From: Linyphia triangularis
Lineage: Eukaryota; Arthropoda; Arachnida; Araneae; Linyphiidae
DNA length: 64,000 nucleotides
Direction: 5' to 3'
Assembly: GCA_963978545.1 (NCBI GenBank)
Contig: OZ021727.1
Location: 89,952,447 to 90,016,446, forward strand
Shown here: positions 1 through 12,499 of the stretch, in pieces
Layout of the letters: every line of letters begins with the position of its first letter
Numbering within the stretch: position 1 is the stretch's first letter
Position numbers and translations under genes: made by a program
Notes under the pieces: model-generated
Told to the model about the DNA's origin: nothing
The model's input: only the letters and a program-made list of their open reading frames with translations
Database searches by the model: none

Positions 1-344
1 GGAATGAGACTCGGCAGAATAGTAGTATACCTTAAGGGTATCCACAGAGTAAAGCAATAAAGCGCTCTAGCCAGAAGATTCCGAGAAAACAGGCTCTAAA
101 GTGTAATGCACAGCTTATATACTAGTAGAGATTTCTGCTCTGCAACTCCAGGTGGCTAAGTGGTCCGCGTGCTGAATTCCCATACGGGCGATCTGGGTTC
201 GTGCGGTATTTTTTTTCCCTTCAATTTATAAAGTAACTGTTACAGCTAACTGAAATTTGAATTAAATATAATTCTTTATTTTTAAATACGTAATGTGTTT
301 TAATGAAGGTACATTAAAACTCTATTTACTATTCTCACAAACAA

Positions 345-1895
345 CCCTAGTAGCAATTTTACCTCGGCCGGTGATCGGGATTCCATCCCCAGGTGAATCG
401 CCGATGATTGGCGATTCACCGGAAACTCACCCTAAACTTATCTTTCCCTTGGCAACTAATCCATTTTGTCCCCGTGGCCGGCCATTGGCCGATGTCCGGA
501 AACTGATCGAATTTGAGCAGAAGCCGACAAGAATTAGTTCGAAGGTCGAGGGAAAAGGGGGAAATACGAGCACTATCCGAGGAAAATTTTGCTCTCAAGA
601 AATATCGAAACAATGGTCGTTATTTTGTCGAAAATATCAATTAATAAACATTAAATAATTATAAAGATGTAAGTATCGAATATTAAAAACGACAAGTTAA
701 AAATAATGCAAAACTAAAATATTTACCAAAGCCCGTAATTCTTATATGGTAGAATTTCCAGTGACATTTTAAGAGTACAAATCGAAGTTATAACACTACC
801 AAATTACTCACACCAGAATTGTCTAAATTACTTACCCTGGGATCGAACCAAGGACGGTTATCTCCGGAGTGCGTTGACATGGCCACTGGACCGTAGTTAC
901 TTGTGATTCTGGGTATAGCAATTGTATTGTAGTACAAAACTCTACTATCATACAGACTTTGCAAGGAAATTGACCGACATTTTTTTTTTAAATATGGGGT
1001 ATTTTCGAAAAATAGCAAATCTTCCATAAATTTGGGAAAATGATATTAATTTATTTATTATAGCAAAAAAATAATAGTGTCAAATAGTGTCGCCATCTAT
1101 TTTGAAAAATTTTAACTAACTGACCAGTACATTTTATGATATTTTTTGAAATGCATTTTAAGAGTTTACTTAATAATTTTGACATTTAAAAAAATATATT
1201 TAATTTTTAAATTTTTTAAAAAACTATATCCAATTTTATTAACTTTTTGAAACGTATAAACATATTTTTATTTTACTTAAAAGATGTTTAAAAAACGGAC
1301 CAAAATGAGTTCAGCAAATTATAATGAAAACTATTTAAAAACAAGGACTATATTTTTATTTTATATTAAATTGAAATGAGAATTTATTTTTAATTTTAGA
1401 AAATTGTTCCTATATTTTTTTACTATATAAAAACTTTTATTTATGGATTTTATTGACGTATTAGATAAGCAATATATAATTATGTGGTTATGCATTTTTT
1501 CAAAATATATTTTTACATTTAAAATTTTTCGTACACTTATTTTTAAAATATTTTTCACTTATTGCCAAAGCGAAATGTTTAGCAAATTATATACTTGATT
1601 TAAATTTGAAATACATTCAAGGATCGCCTCTAATTCAGTGGAATTGCAAGAAAAAGAAACATAAGTTTTTTATCGCCTGTCGATGTGGTTCCGATCTCTT
1701 GCCGATCAAAAAAACGATAATCAGAAATTCTACCGGCCACCGATGTTGGGAAGATATCTTTTCCCGATGAGTTTAGGGTCATCGGCAGACGAGGAAATAC
1801 GGGTGTGTTTATATATCAGTCTGGGGAATCGCCGATGACTTTGATGAATTCCGATCATTGGCCGACGAAACGTCATGCAGTGATTGCTACTAGGG
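345..1895. mobile_element. Nested element with CCCTAGTAGCAAT inverted ends
   Basis: Termini CCCTAGTAGCAAT at 345 and ATTGCTACTAGGG ending at 1895 are flanked by AA. The uninterrupted flank matches the complete host copy near 50826 (ACAAACAAGTGATT), so this is an insertion of 1551 bp with a 2-bp duplication. The interior is AT-rich (about 1020-1600) with GC-richer ends containing repeated CCGATGA/TCATCGG motifs. No coding region is recognisable; the short open frames look like chance. I cannot assign the superfamily. Confidence 0.65.
832..900 (-). repeat. tRNA-like segment inside nested element
   Basis: On the minus strand this reads like a decayed tRNA, with an A-box-like TCCAGTGGCCATG and a B box GGTTCGATCCC followed by AGGG. 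It is probably a tRNA-derived relic, not a functional tRNA gene, because I cannot fold a convincing acceptor stem. Confidence 0.4.
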
Positions 1896-2333
1896 AAGTG
1901 ATTATAAATTTTGAGATATTATAAGCTGTAGAGAAATAATTGATTTTAGCAATAAACATGAAGAACCAGTTTCTATATGGAAAAGTAGGAATGTTGTTCT
2001 ATTGTACATAAGCAGGAAGTCAGAAATTTTCCAAAACCCTAACTTAACGAACAATGGTTCTACCCCTACCCAACCCACTTTATAAATTGACGAGGTATCG
2101 AACCCGGATCGCCAGTACAGGAACCCAGCACGCTGACCACTTAGCTACCGGGGAGCAGCAGAGCAAAATTATCTACTATTATATAATCATTGCATAACAC
2201 TTTAGAGCCTGTTTTCACGGAATCTTCTGGAAAGTGCGCTTTATTGCTTTACTGTGTGGATACCTTTAAGGTATAATACCAATCTGCCGAGTCTCATCCC
2301 GATCTGAATTTCCGAGACAGTAAGGTGTTAAGT

Positions 2334-2948
2334 GTTTTTACTATAGCGCTTCGAAACCCGGGAGGGAATTCTAAATAACCCTGTAAATCCAGTAGGTATA
2401 GATTATGAAAAAAGTAGTGTCCAGAAATCTTTGGTCGATTCCCTCTTTTCCATCAAGTCTTGACCCCCTGGCATAAGTGAAAAGTTGGCGTCTATGCATT
2501 GCGCACTTAGCTGAAGAAATAAGACTGCGAGCCGACCGCATCACACCCCATTCCGAAGTGTGTGCGTGCAAATAGGCAAAAGAGGGAGACATTTTCTTCG
2601 TGTCTTATCACCGTAAAGGGAAATAAAAGTTAAATTATTTTTCAATATTTATGAAATTTCAAGTTCAAACGTTTATATTTAGTTCTTTTAATTTTAATGA
2701 ATTGTTTTTAATAAGAAACGTAGCGTTGTAAATTAAGTGAAGAGTCACTGTACCTATTTAAGTAATGTTATAAGGTATATTTTGTATGAAAGCGTCTTGA
2801 AATAGTGAGGCTGTTGCAGAGTATTAAAGAAATGGTATGCACTGGTTCGAGAAAATAGAAAGTTTATTAATTATGATTAAATGATTATAGGTAGCATTTA
2901 TTTAATTAGGTAAAACATAAAAGGGGAGATATAAAGACACACTCCTAA
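2334..2948. other. Unannotated stretch
   Basis: I see no gene, RNA or element boundary. It is moderately AT-rich with a short GC-richer part at 2340-2600. Confidence 0.5.
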
Positions 2949-2956
2949 CAGACTGG

Positions 2957-3563
2957 CAGTGGTGTAGTGTAAAATAAAAAGGTGTGGGAACGCTATATCA
3001 CATAAAGAGAATGATAATATAAGAATTTAAAAAAAAAAAAAAATCACTTTTGTTGATAAATCGGTTAGCGTTCTCGTTAAAATTAGAGGAGCTGAAACCT
3101 TGATCAAAGAAAGGGAGCTAAGAACTGTTTGTGCCAGACCACAATTTTGTTTTTTAAAAAGGGAGATAGTTGGCTTGAACTTGTGTACGTGAGTTTTAGT
3201 CCGTATTCATGACGAGCTATATAAATTTGACGTCTGGAATTCATCCTCAAATGCAGATCATTCGTCGAAGAAGATAATTGCATGAATTGATATTGGATGA
3301 ATGATAGTATTGCATGTGTCAGATTGCTGATGGAATGGTCATGTGTGGGTGCCTCTTTCAAGTGCTTTGAAAATATTTGAACTTGCCTGCTCAGCTCTGA
3401 AATTGTGGATAGAAAATGAAAGCATAGTTTTGCGTTCAGTTTCCAGTAAAGAAATTAAAAAAAAAAAAAAAAATTACAATTTTTAGGTGAGAGAACGCCG
3501 TTCCTCCTACTAAAAAGGTAAAGGATCGCCGTTCCCACGCGTTCCCGCTCCACTACACCCCTG
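2957..3563. mobile_element. hAT-type MITE
   Basis: The ends are CAGTGGTGTAGTG and CACTACACCCCTG, flanked by a perfect 8-bp duplication CAGACTGG (2949-2956 and 3564-3571). CAG ends and an 8-bp duplication are the hAT signature. It is 607 bp with no transposase. Confidence 0.85.
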
Positions 3564-3571
3564 CAGACTGG

Positions 3572-5049
3572 CATGTCTTACGCGAATGAGCCTTGACACA
3601 TGGATTACATATACATTGTGCAATGCCCAGTACATATGCGCACATCACTTAAAGAGGAATGTACCATTTACTATTATGAGGGGGATCGTAGAATTGTTAG
3701 AGAGATGATATGAAAATGGGCGTTATTATCCCACAGAGGCAATTCAAATAAGAGAAAAGTATTATTGTATTACTACTGTAGTATGGTATGCTGTAAGACA
3801 TTAAACGTTATCCCCCCCCCCCCCCCTAGTTGTGCAAAATATTTTAAACTCTAAAACGGATAGCAATTGCAATTCAATCATACTGCTTTTACAATTCTTT
3901 TAGTTAGAGAAGTTTGAAAATAGTTAACTTGGAAGACATGTTTTTGAAAATTGTACATATTTAATTATTACACAATAATTAAATAAAACTAAAACTTCCA
4001 GAACTTCACAAAAGCATTTCATCAAAATCCTGATTATCCCTACAATGTGTCAAATCTGAAATATTTACATTTCACGAGGTCTAATTGAAAAGCAACTATA
4101 CAAGAGAGAATTTGTCAACTTCTGTGTTTAAGTTAGATGATTTTCATGTATTACCTTTCAAGTTAAATTTTCACCATAATGTTTTAAACGCAATCTTGAT
4201 ACCGATCTATTATTTGCTTCGTTAGCTGTGACTCGTGAAGGCCTTCAAAACACACTTCGTTTTCAATTCCATGATAAATGTATTTTTTCAGTTAATAGTA
4301 ATTCATTTATTATAATTCTTAATTTAAAATTGATATTTATAGAAAGTTTGGTAGTTTTCCTTCAACATCATGAGCTTGGCTCGTAAAATCATAGTTTTAT
4401 ACACTCAGTACATTCCTGTGTGGTTGCTCAATTATAGATACAAGTGAAATTCAAAATAATTGAACATAAAAGCTAATTATATGTAAGGCACAAGCACATG
4501 GTATTTCGGCGATTGATTTTCGGTTACAACTTTACAGCATATGTTTTCGCTAAACAGATTTTTGATGAAAATATTCACATCTAAAAAGCAAAATATGGTT
4601 TCTTAATTATAATTATCTTAGGATTCGATTTACCGAAAAAAAGTAGTAAACGAATGCATAAAAGAAGCATTCGTGTATCTAACCAGTCATTAAAACTATC
4701 TAAACAATAAATCGGTTTGAAACAATGAAGGATTATTTCATCAAATCACTTAAAATACAAACTATTAATTACAAGTTTTAATATCCAAAATGTAAATAAA
4801 AAAGAACTAAAGCTCGCACTATGTGCTTAAACCTAAAGATAGGAAATTGAAGTTTCGATCCATCCTCTAACAATTTTCCCCCGTCTGTTTCTGCAATTAA
4901 ATGCTCAACAACGACGACGACAACAACAACAACAACAACGAATTTTGTTGCAGTTTGAAAAGCGGAACATGTTTTGCCTATTCTGAAACGCTCGTTTGGT
5001 CGCTTGCTAAGTGAAGGGGAGTATTTACTCAAGTTCAGTATTCTACCTC
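3572..5049. other. Intergenic AT-rich stretch with simple repeats
   Basis: A poly-C run lies at about 3812-3827 and a CGA/CAA trinucleotide run at about 4910-4940. No gene or element ends are recognised. Confidence 0.5.
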
Positions 5050-6130
5050 AGTGGTATTGTATGAGGTTCTGCCATTGTAGGGCGTACAGCATAACTTTGT
5101 GATGTATCTTGTTCAACAGAAAGACTGAACCAATGCTAATGTCCAAAGATGAGCCCCGTGTATAAGTGTATATGCATTTGATGGCAAGGAAGTGTTGAAG
5201 GCGAATCTCAGCCGTCAGCAGACTTAAAATCTGTCTTAATGATATGATAAGAACCGTTTTCTTCATCCATCAGAAACAAATGCGTGTTTAAGCTTTTGTG
5301 GTTAACCACCACACATTATCTCTAAACACAAAGATAACTACCAATTAAGAGGCAGTCTTATACTAAACTTCAACTTAACTAGACATCACTTAGACGATAG
5401 ATCGTCACGGTGCTCATAGGTATTTAATCCATTTTGGCGGCGTGAAAGCATAATGTTCGCCAAACCACAACCCTGTAGAGAACAAAAGGCTCTAAGGTTT
5501 GGCGAGAATTATGTTTTCATTCCGCCAAAATGGATTAAATGCCTATGAGCACAGTGACGATCTATCGTCTAAGTGATGTCTAGTTAAGTTGAAGTTTAGT
5601 ATAGTAAGAATTATTTTCGATGCCCGCTATGTTACAATATTCTAGCCAAGTACATTTAGAAACTACTTTGAATAAAACCTTGAAATTAGGCGAGTAGGTA
5701 CGAAAATGATCACTTCATGAAATAACGTAAGTTAAAAACTCGAAAGTAGCGTTTAAAATATTTTATTTTATGTTTGAAATCCTTACTTCAATTCATATGC
5801 AGTGGCTCCACCTGTTTTTTTCTTTTGCTATTTTAATTTTCATTTATGTTGTATGATCGCGGGTAAAAAGCACGGCGAGACCCCATGTTGTATGATGAAG
5901 GGGTAAAAGTGAAAGAGGCCAATTAAATGGACAGCAGGTTTATTCGTGCATTAGATAGAAATAGGTTCTTAAACCCAAACTAGGAGAGGCAACTTCCACG
6001 TCCGTTCACCTCCACTCCTTCGATCATTCTCTCTCTCTGGCGACGAAGTCGCCGCTAGGGGATTACATAAGCAGCGCCCTCTACATCAATGGAGATAAGA
6101 CATTTATAATACATTAAATGAAATCAATTT
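5050..6130. repeat. Foldback family FB fragment (with nested MITE)
   Basis: It shares blocks with 24830-24955, 25843-27540, 37600-37769, 55870-56200, 57266-57473 and 61300-61545. The blocks include the AAGAGGCAGTC end, a GTGCATTTAGAAACTACTTTG-like block and a GCAGTGGCTCCACCTG block. The blocks occur in both orientations, so the family probably has long inverted ends. No coding sequence. Confidence 0.55.
5361..5601. mobile_element. Palindromic TA-flanked MITE
   Basis: The ends are TACTAAACTTCAACTTAACT and its inverse, with nearly the whole 241 bp self-complementary and TA on both sides (5359-5360, 5602-5603). This suggests the Tc1/mariner superfamily. Related copies are at 25045-25279, about 55743-55880 and 59431-59882. 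Confidence 0.8.
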
Positions 6131-6270
6131 ATGTCATTTCATTAAGTGCTCCTTTTCGTATCTATACTTCAATTTAAAGATAACCAATTAACTAAAAAAC
6201 ATTCATTTTAATTACTAATATGTTACTGTATTATACTCAACTGAATTTTTTTTTTTTAACTTTTGTTTTG

Positions 6271-6448
6271 GTTGGTTGTTTTCAGATTATCTGGCGCCGT
6301 CAGCAACACGATGGCTATAATGCGCCGAAACATTCCTCATTAGACAAGCCAACATACATTTAGAAACACCCATGCCTAACACGGGACTCGAACCCGCAAC
6401 CTCGCGATCTAGAAGCTAGCACGCTAACCACTATACCGTTTGGGCGGC
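6271..6448 (-). mobile_element. tRNA-derived SINE, copy 1
   Basis: Read on the minus strand it begins with a tRNA-like head (A box TAGTGGTTAGCGTGCTAG, B box GGTTCGAGTCCC) with a CTTCTAG anticodon-loop-like sequence resembling tRNA-Arg(UCU). It ends in a CAACCAAC tail. It is flanked by ACTTTTGTTTTG duplications (6259-6270, 6449-6460), as expected of LINE-driven retroposition. Confidence 0.9.
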
Positions 6449-6995
6449 ACTTTTGTTTTGTATTTAAGGAGTTAAGGTACAAGTGCCAATATACAGTATA
6501 AAGCGTTTGCTAAATCAAATCAAGCAAATTTCAATGGGAAATAAAACAAATTTGGGTCTTAAGGATAGTTGTTTATGTCTCGAAAATAAACGTATGATTC
6601 TCAACACTATTCTTTTCGATGAGTATAATGATCCGCTTCTCAAGTAGAAGAAAGCCCAACAACTCTTTTCCGACGTACCTCAACAATCGTATCTTCTATT
6701 TGCACTTGAAATTGCCTAGTACAGAATGCACGGTGAATCTGACCCTAATATTACCCCATACTAAACAATCGTGTTACACAATGTTCTTTGTTTCAGAAGG
6801 CTACTTACGGGAACTACTGTCTGTCTGTCTGTCAAAACATTACCTGCCGATCATGTATCTTGTTAGTCCCCAGTAGTCTGTCCTGATCAGACTGCACCCG
6901 ATCGAAGTTTCCGTTCATGCTGCAATTAAGTGAAGTAACAAAATAATATTTGTCATGCTACATATATATCAGGTACATCTTGTCTTTCTCCATAA

Positions 6996-7656
6996 TAGTC
7001 CGAGAGGCGACTGCAATTTTTGGACCTCATCGAACATCATTCTGAATTTTTTATTGAGATTGGAGAAACGTGAGTAGATTAGGAATCCACTGGTCTGCCG
7101 TGGCAGAAATGGCCGAAACTGATCAAAAATCGACTTGGAATGAGTTGAACTAAAATCCGATTGCCAAATATGTCATAACTTGCCAAAAAAAGAACAATCT
7201 TTTTCGTCTGGCAACCCACTGCATTTTGATTTTCAATGAGAAAAAGCGCAAACGATTTCTGAACTCTGGCCCGGAAAACTTGTATCTTTTAAAAGTAAGC
7301 CAAATTGGCGACATCAGTTACGTCATCCGTGACGTAATGTTTATTGCCAACTTGGCTCCCTTTTAACAGATGCAAGTAGACCGTCGCCAGATATCTGAAT
7401 CGTCTGCAACCTTCTTAATCGATCATTAAAGAGCGAGAGTTACCAAATAAAAAAAATGCTCATTATTTGGCAAGTTATGGCTCATTTGGCAATTGGATTT
7501 AGTTCAACTTATTAAAAGTCGATTTTTGACCAGTTTCGGCCATTTTTGCCACGGCAGACCAGTGGATTCCTAATCTACTCACTTTTCTCCAATTTCTATA
7601 AAAAATTCGGAATGATGTTCTATGGGGTCCGAAAATTGCAGTCGCCTCTCAGTCTA
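6996..7656. mobile_element. Palindromic MITE family P, copy 1
   Basis: The ends are TAGTCCGAGAGGCGACTGCA and its inverse, with TAA duplications (6993-6995, 7657-7659). The two halves are largely complementary, and each carries a TTACGTCA/TGACGTAA palindrome. TWA 3-bp duplications point to PIF/Harbinger. No coding capacity. Confidence 0.85.
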
Positions 7657-7923
7657 TAAGGTTAGGTGGAAGCTTGTGTTTTTAAAACAGTTTCGGGTAA
7701 TTCCAGTAAGTGTGTGCAGTCTGATCCGGACAGGTAACTTGTTAACACTGGTGCTTGATCAACAGAAAGTCTAGATGGCGGCGGTCGTTGATGAAACAAG
7801 ACTCTTTGATTTAGAAAAAGGGAGCTGCCTAAAAATTCCAATAAGACTGTCGCCTTGGTGAATCAATCTATCAATGAAGCTTTGCCGTCATCAGTGAGTT
7901 CAGCAAGTCAATGTCTCTTCTGA

Positions 7924-7938
7924 AATCCCCCCCCCCCC
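7924..7938. repeat. Poly-C tract
   Basis: A homopolymer C run next to the end of a GC-poor region; length may be unreliable in assembly. Confidence 0.7.
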
Positions 7939-8218
7939 CATGAAAAATGGGAGCAGTCTTTTTTCACGACAGTAGACAACTTTAAACTACTTAGCGAAAG
8001 CTTTTCTTATTGCAGCTCTAAATACACAAGGAAACTGACCGAGAAACTTGAATAGTGTGACTAAAATATCGTCCCTAACACCTACAAATTTTTACAAGCA
8101 GCGTCTACCTAGGGTGAATGGATATTTATTCAGGTACTGAACTATCTAGACACGAGTTGGTATTATGTGATAAACTTTCTACAATCGATGTGCAAAAATT
8201 TCAGTTGGAAGCACTGCA

Positions 8219-8267
8219 AAATGTTTCACTGACAATCCATTTTTATTGTCTCTTTTTAAAACTTAAA

Positions 8268-8354
<87 letters not shown>

Positions 8355-8401
8355 AAAGTGGTAATAAGAGAACAATAAAAATGGATTGTCAGTGAAACAT
8401 T
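8219..8401. repeat. (AT)n microsatellite at the centre of an inverted repeat
   Basis: About 80 bases of pure AT repeat (8270-8352) are flanked by a ~31-base inverted repeat (8220-8250 and 8371-8401), so the whole segment can extrude as a cruciform. Confidence 0.75.
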
Positions 8402-8690
8402 GCCAAATGCGCCATAACTTGAAAAATAATGAGCATTTACTTTTTATTTGGAAACCCTCACTCTTTAATTTTCAATTAAGAAGGTTGCAGACGATTCGGA
8501 TGTGTGGCTATGGCTTATTTGCATCTTTCAAAAATGAGCCAAATAGGAAATAAACATTACGTCACTGATGACGTAACTAATGTCGCCAATTTGGCTTACT
8601 TTTAAAAGATACAAATTTTCCGAGTCAGAGAGGAGAAATCGTTTGCGCTTTTTCTCATTGAAAATCAATATATATATATATAGCTAAAAG
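8402..8690. mobile_element. Fragment of palindromic MITE family P
   Basis: It matches the interior of the family (TTGCCAAATGCGCCATAACTT through the ACGTCACTGATGACGTAA core) but lacks both TAGTCCGAG ends. Confidence 0.65.
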
Positions 8691-8738
8691 GAATACAATA
8701 TTAGAAAATAAGCATACTTAAGAAAAATGAATTTAAAG

Positions 8739-8744
8739 TTTATT
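8739..8744 (-). terminator. Poly(A) signal of the NOX5-type gene
   Basis: The minus strand reads AATAAA here, about 90 bases after the TAA stop, giving a short 3' untranslated region. No competing signal lies between. Confidence 0.6.
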
Positions 8745-8832
8745 GATCTAAAAAAGGAACACATCCTTTTACAAAAACTGTATAAAATGTAACAAGTGAA
8801 CACATACAAATGTAAAAAGCTTTTTAAAAACT

Positions 8833-8964
8833 TTAAAAAGACTCCTTCCTGAATCGAAATCCGAACTCATCGCATTTAGCTTGCAATGTCTTAGCCAGCT
8901 GATAGGGTCCACAGAAAAAGACGGTAACTTTTCCCTTTTGCTGTTGAGCGATGGATTTAAACAC
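8833..8964 (-). CDS. NOX5: NOX5-type NADPH oxidase, last exon and stop
   Basis: This exon of 43 codons plus TAA (8833-8835) encodes VFKSIAQQQKGKVTVFFCGP, then YQLAKTLQAKCDEFGF and RFRKESF. This is the canonical NOX C-terminus: the VFFCGP strand of the NADPH site and the terminal FxF(R)xExF motif. The acceptor TTTTCTCTTAG has a good pyrimidine tract. A palindromic MITE lies 26 bases upstream of the exon. The protein ends at the normal family position, so the 3' end of the gene appears intact. Confidence 0.95.
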   Translation of the reverse strand: MFKSIAQQQKGKVTVFFCGPYQLAKTLQAKCDEFGFRFRKESF

Positions 8965-8990
8965 CTAAGAGAAAATGAAAATGTTACTTA

Positions 8991-9657
8991 TAGTCCGAGA
9001 GGCTACTGCAATTTTTGGACCCCACCGAACATCATTCCGAATTTGTTATAGAAATTGGAGAAAAGTAAGTAGATTACGATTCCACTGGTCCTCCGTGGTA
9101 AAAAATGGCCGAAAATGATCACAAATCGACTTGGAATGAGTTGAACTAAAAACCGATTGCCAAATATGTCATAACTTGCCAAAAAGAGAATAAACTTTTT
9201 CGTCTGGCAACCCACTTCATTTTGATTTTCAATGGGAAAAAGCGCAAACGATTTGTACTCTCTGACTCAGAAAATTTGTATCTTTTAAAAGTAAGCCAAA
9301 TTGGCGACATCAGTTACGTCATCAGTGACGTAATGTTTATTGCCAATTTGGCTCATTTGTGAAAGATGCAAGTAAGCCATAACCACTCATCCGAATCGTC
9401 TGCAACCTTCTTAATTGAAAATTAAAGAGTGAGGGTTACCAAATAAAAAAAAAAAAATGTTTATTATTTGGCAAGTTATGGAGCGTTTAGCAATCGGATT
9501 TAGTTCAACTTATTAAAAGTCGATTTTTGATCGGTTTCGGCCATTTTTGCCACGGCAGACCAGTGGATTCCTAATCTACTAACTTTTCTCCAATTTCTAT
9601 AACAAATTCAGAATGATGTTCGATAGGGTCCAAAAATTGCAGTCGCCTCTCAGTCTA
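8991..9657. mobile_element. Palindromic MITE family P, copy 2
   Basis: TAGTCCGAG end at 8991 and CTCAGTCTA end at 9657. TTA lies on the left and TAT on the right, so the duplication is imperfect. Its left edge is 26 bases upstream of the last NOX5 exon. Confidence 0.8.
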
Positions 9658-9676
9658 TATCGAAAAGGGGAATTAA

Positions 9677-9861
9677 TAAAAGGTTGGTTGTATTCAGATT
9701 ATCTGGCGCCGTCAGCAACAGGAGGGCTATAATGCGCCGAAACATTTCGTCAGTAGACAAGCCAACATACATTTACAAACACCCATGCCAACACGGGACT
9801 CGGAACCCGCAACCTCGCGGTCTAGAAGCTAGCACGCTAACCACTATACCGTTTGGTCGGC
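9677..9861 (-). mobile_element. tRNA-derived SINE, copy 2
   Basis: Same structure as copy 1, flanked by AAAAGGGGAATTAA at 9663-9676 and 9862-9875. Confidence 0.9.
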
Positions 9862-10257
9862 AAAAGGGGAATTAAAGGGCATATGTTAAAAGATTGACAT
9901 TTAGCTCTACTATTCGCAAAATGACTGGAAATATGTGACTGACGGTCCACTTAACCGCAGGTGTATTAAACATATCAGTGTATTACACCGGTGTATTATA
10001 TCAACACAGTGGTAGAAGTGGTGGAAAAAAAGTGGGAGGACGCTCAAAATTTGGTGCCCCCCCCCCCCCCCCTTATCTCCCCTCTTCAACGGCAAATTTT
10101 ATAAATTCGTAACTTATAATAAATATATTAAATAGTAAAGAAATAATTTATGTTTCCTAACATTAACTTGAAACGAGGGTTCAAAATTTATTATTTTAAT
10201 GTATATTCGGTGAAGTTGAGTAATCAATTCAATGTTTAATACATAACTGTTTATATA

Positions 10258-11460
10258 CAGTGGGTACAAAAAGCTTCCGTACGAAAGCCAAAGTTACAAA
10301 TAAATTAGCATAATTTCTACTCTTTTACTTCATATCTTCAAGTAACTACTGAAATATGTTTAATTTAGTTATTTAAAATAAGTTTATAACAAATGTCTGG
10401 TTTTACAAAACGCAGCAAGTATTTAAATTGAAATATTTCGGAGATGTTGTTAAGTGGCATGCAAAAAAAAGTTTCCGTACGTCCTATGAAAATTAATTCT
10501 GACGTCTTCCGCAATAGACTTGCGGTAAATTTTTAAAACTGAAGTGTAAGCATCAAGTGTCATGGAGACCCGATAGCAGCAATTTTTTTAATTTTAACTT
10601 GTAGCTGATTGTCTTAAAATGGAGTTCCTAAACCTATTCTAGAATTGGTGATTCAGTTATGAAAAGTTGGATTACCTATGAAAAAAATTGGCAAATTCTT
10701 TAAGATATTGAAGTATATAGTACAATATATTATTGAAAGACACCTTGAGCTTCAAAAACTTTTGAGGATAGAGTTTGATTCGGATTATCTTCAAAGCTAA
10801 AACGCTTGCATAAAAGAAATATACTATTGTAAGGTTCAATATAATCCGCGAGTAAATGCACCTGATGTCGCACATGGCTTAAGAATTGATAAAAACATTG
10901 AAGACGATTCCCGAGTGATAATTTATGTGCACTGGTTAAGACGTTTTGCGTTGGAATTTCCAAATACAAGTACCTAGACTTATTTCCTTCTACATAACGT
11001 AAATTGCCTACACCAGCAGCTCTCATACACCCCCACACCATAATGCCTCCTCCACCGTGTTTGACGGTTCCACAAAAATTAAAAGTTAACATTTGTTGAT
11101 TTAGTTTTTTCCTGATCATAACTCGGATTATCTGACCCTTGGATATTTAATTTTAATTCATCACTAAAAAAGACTTTGTAAAATCGATGCGCTTTTTTCT
11201 GTTACAGGTACTTGCATAAGGCTTCTTACGGGCTGCGAGTCCATTCAGACCCTCTTTTTTAATTAATACGCTTTTATTAGCTTCAGATGTATGTATGTAA
11301 GGGAATCTTTGAACATGATTTTGACCCCCTTCAAAACGTCGGATTAACTCGAAATTTGGCATACTTATTAAGGACCGATGACAATTCAATAAGTTTGTCG
11401 CTTTATCACAAGGATTAACTCGTGTTGCCCTTGCGCCGTTAAATTCCTACCAACCAACCT
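10258..11460 (-). pseudogene. Decayed Tc1-like transposon
   Basis: The left terminus is TA followed by CAGTGGGTACAAAAAG, a common Tc1 end. On the minus strand, disrupted frames give GLNGLAARKKPY (11153-11389) and KHGGGGIMVWGCMRAAGVG (10730-11119), both hallmarks of Tc1-family transposases before the second catalytic aspartate. Frameshifts and stops interrupt the gene. The far inverted end was not found, so the element is truncated or rearranged. Confidence 0.75.
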
Positions 11461-11699
11461 TCTCCTGAATCGAATCCTGGTGTGCCGTTTGAACGAGTTA
11501 TACAAAGCGTGTTTTTTTTAGTCGCATTATCCTTACCAGGATCTTCAGGATTAGTGATTTTTCATATTCAGAGACACGGTAGTGTTTTGTGCCAAGTAAT
11601 ACGGTGTTTACTAAGGCATACACATGACTTAAATTTGAGACAAGCATGTGACTATTGGCAGAAACAACTGGAGAGTTTTGTACACTAACTAACAAAAAA

Positions 11700-12425
11700 A
11701 TTATAGTTTACAGAAAAAATAATTAATAGTTTAAAAACTAAAAAACACGCTTTAATAGAAAACCAAACTAAAAAGTAGAAAATAATTAATAGTTTAAAAA
11801 ACTAAAAAAATACGCTTTTATAGAAAAGTGAACTAAAAAGTAGAAAATAATTTTAAATAAGTTTGAAATAAGAATAGAGTGATTAACAAGAAATATTTAT
11901 TTTATCGTAAAAAAGCGTGGTGTGATTGATGTCAATTGTTGAAAATATCTTAAAAAGCACCCCACGCTTTTATACGATAAAATAAATATTTCTTGTTAAT
12001 CACTATTCTTATTTCAAACTTATTTAAAATTATTTTCTACTTTTTAGTTCACTTTTCTATAAAAGCGTATTTTTTTAGTTTTTTAAACTATTAATTATTT
12101 TTTACTTTTTAGTTCACTTTTCTATAAAAGCGTATTTTTTTAGTTTTTTAAACTATTAATTATTTTCTACTTTTTAGTTCACTTTATTATAAAAGCGCAT
12201 TTTTTTAGTTTTTTAAACTATTAATTATTTTCTACTTTTTAGTTTGGTTTCCTATTAAAGCGTATTTTTTTAGTTTTTTAAACTATTAATTATTTTCTAC
12301 TTTTTTAGTTCACTTTTCTATAAAAGCGTATTTTTTTAGTTTTTAAACTATTAATTATTTTCTACTTTCTTAGTTCACTTTTCTATAAAAAGCGCATTTT
12401 TTTTTAGTTTTTTAAACTATTAATT
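11700..12425. mobile_element. AT-rich foldback with ~63-bp tandem units
   Basis: Units containing ACTTTTTAGTTCACTTTTC, TATAAAAGCG and TTTTTTTAG repeat about five and a half times on the right arm and about two and a half times, inverted, on the left. They surround a palindromic core at 11885-12005 (AACAAGAAATATTTATTTTA and its inverse). The right edge is about 75 bases from the NOX5 exon 9 donor. Confidence 0.75.
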
Positions 12426-12499
12426 AATAACATTTCTCACCGTTCGAGACGTCACTTCAATGTTTTATCAATTTCAACAAGTGATTCAACAAAACTTGC

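Larger units (their letters stand above)
1..2333. mobile_element. Foldback DNA transposon with tRNA-like termini, copy 1 (left tip outside window)
   Basis: The first ~220 bases are the inverted counterpart of about 2095-2310, and both match the ends of the complete copy at 50438-52578. The outer right end can be followed to about 2333 (GAATTTCCGAGAC, then GTAAGG). Each terminal repeat holds a tRNA-like segment (about 150-205 plus strand; 2095-2150 inverted). The interior is occupied by a second element at 345-1895. No transposase is seen. Confidence 0.7.

Noticed and set aside
6377..6448. Functional tRNA gene
   Set aside because: The same sequence recurs eight times with tails and target duplications, so it is a SINE head; acceptor stem pairing is imperfect.
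8118..8378. Frame with long Tyr-Ile repeat
   Set aside because: Produced by the (AT)n microsatellite.
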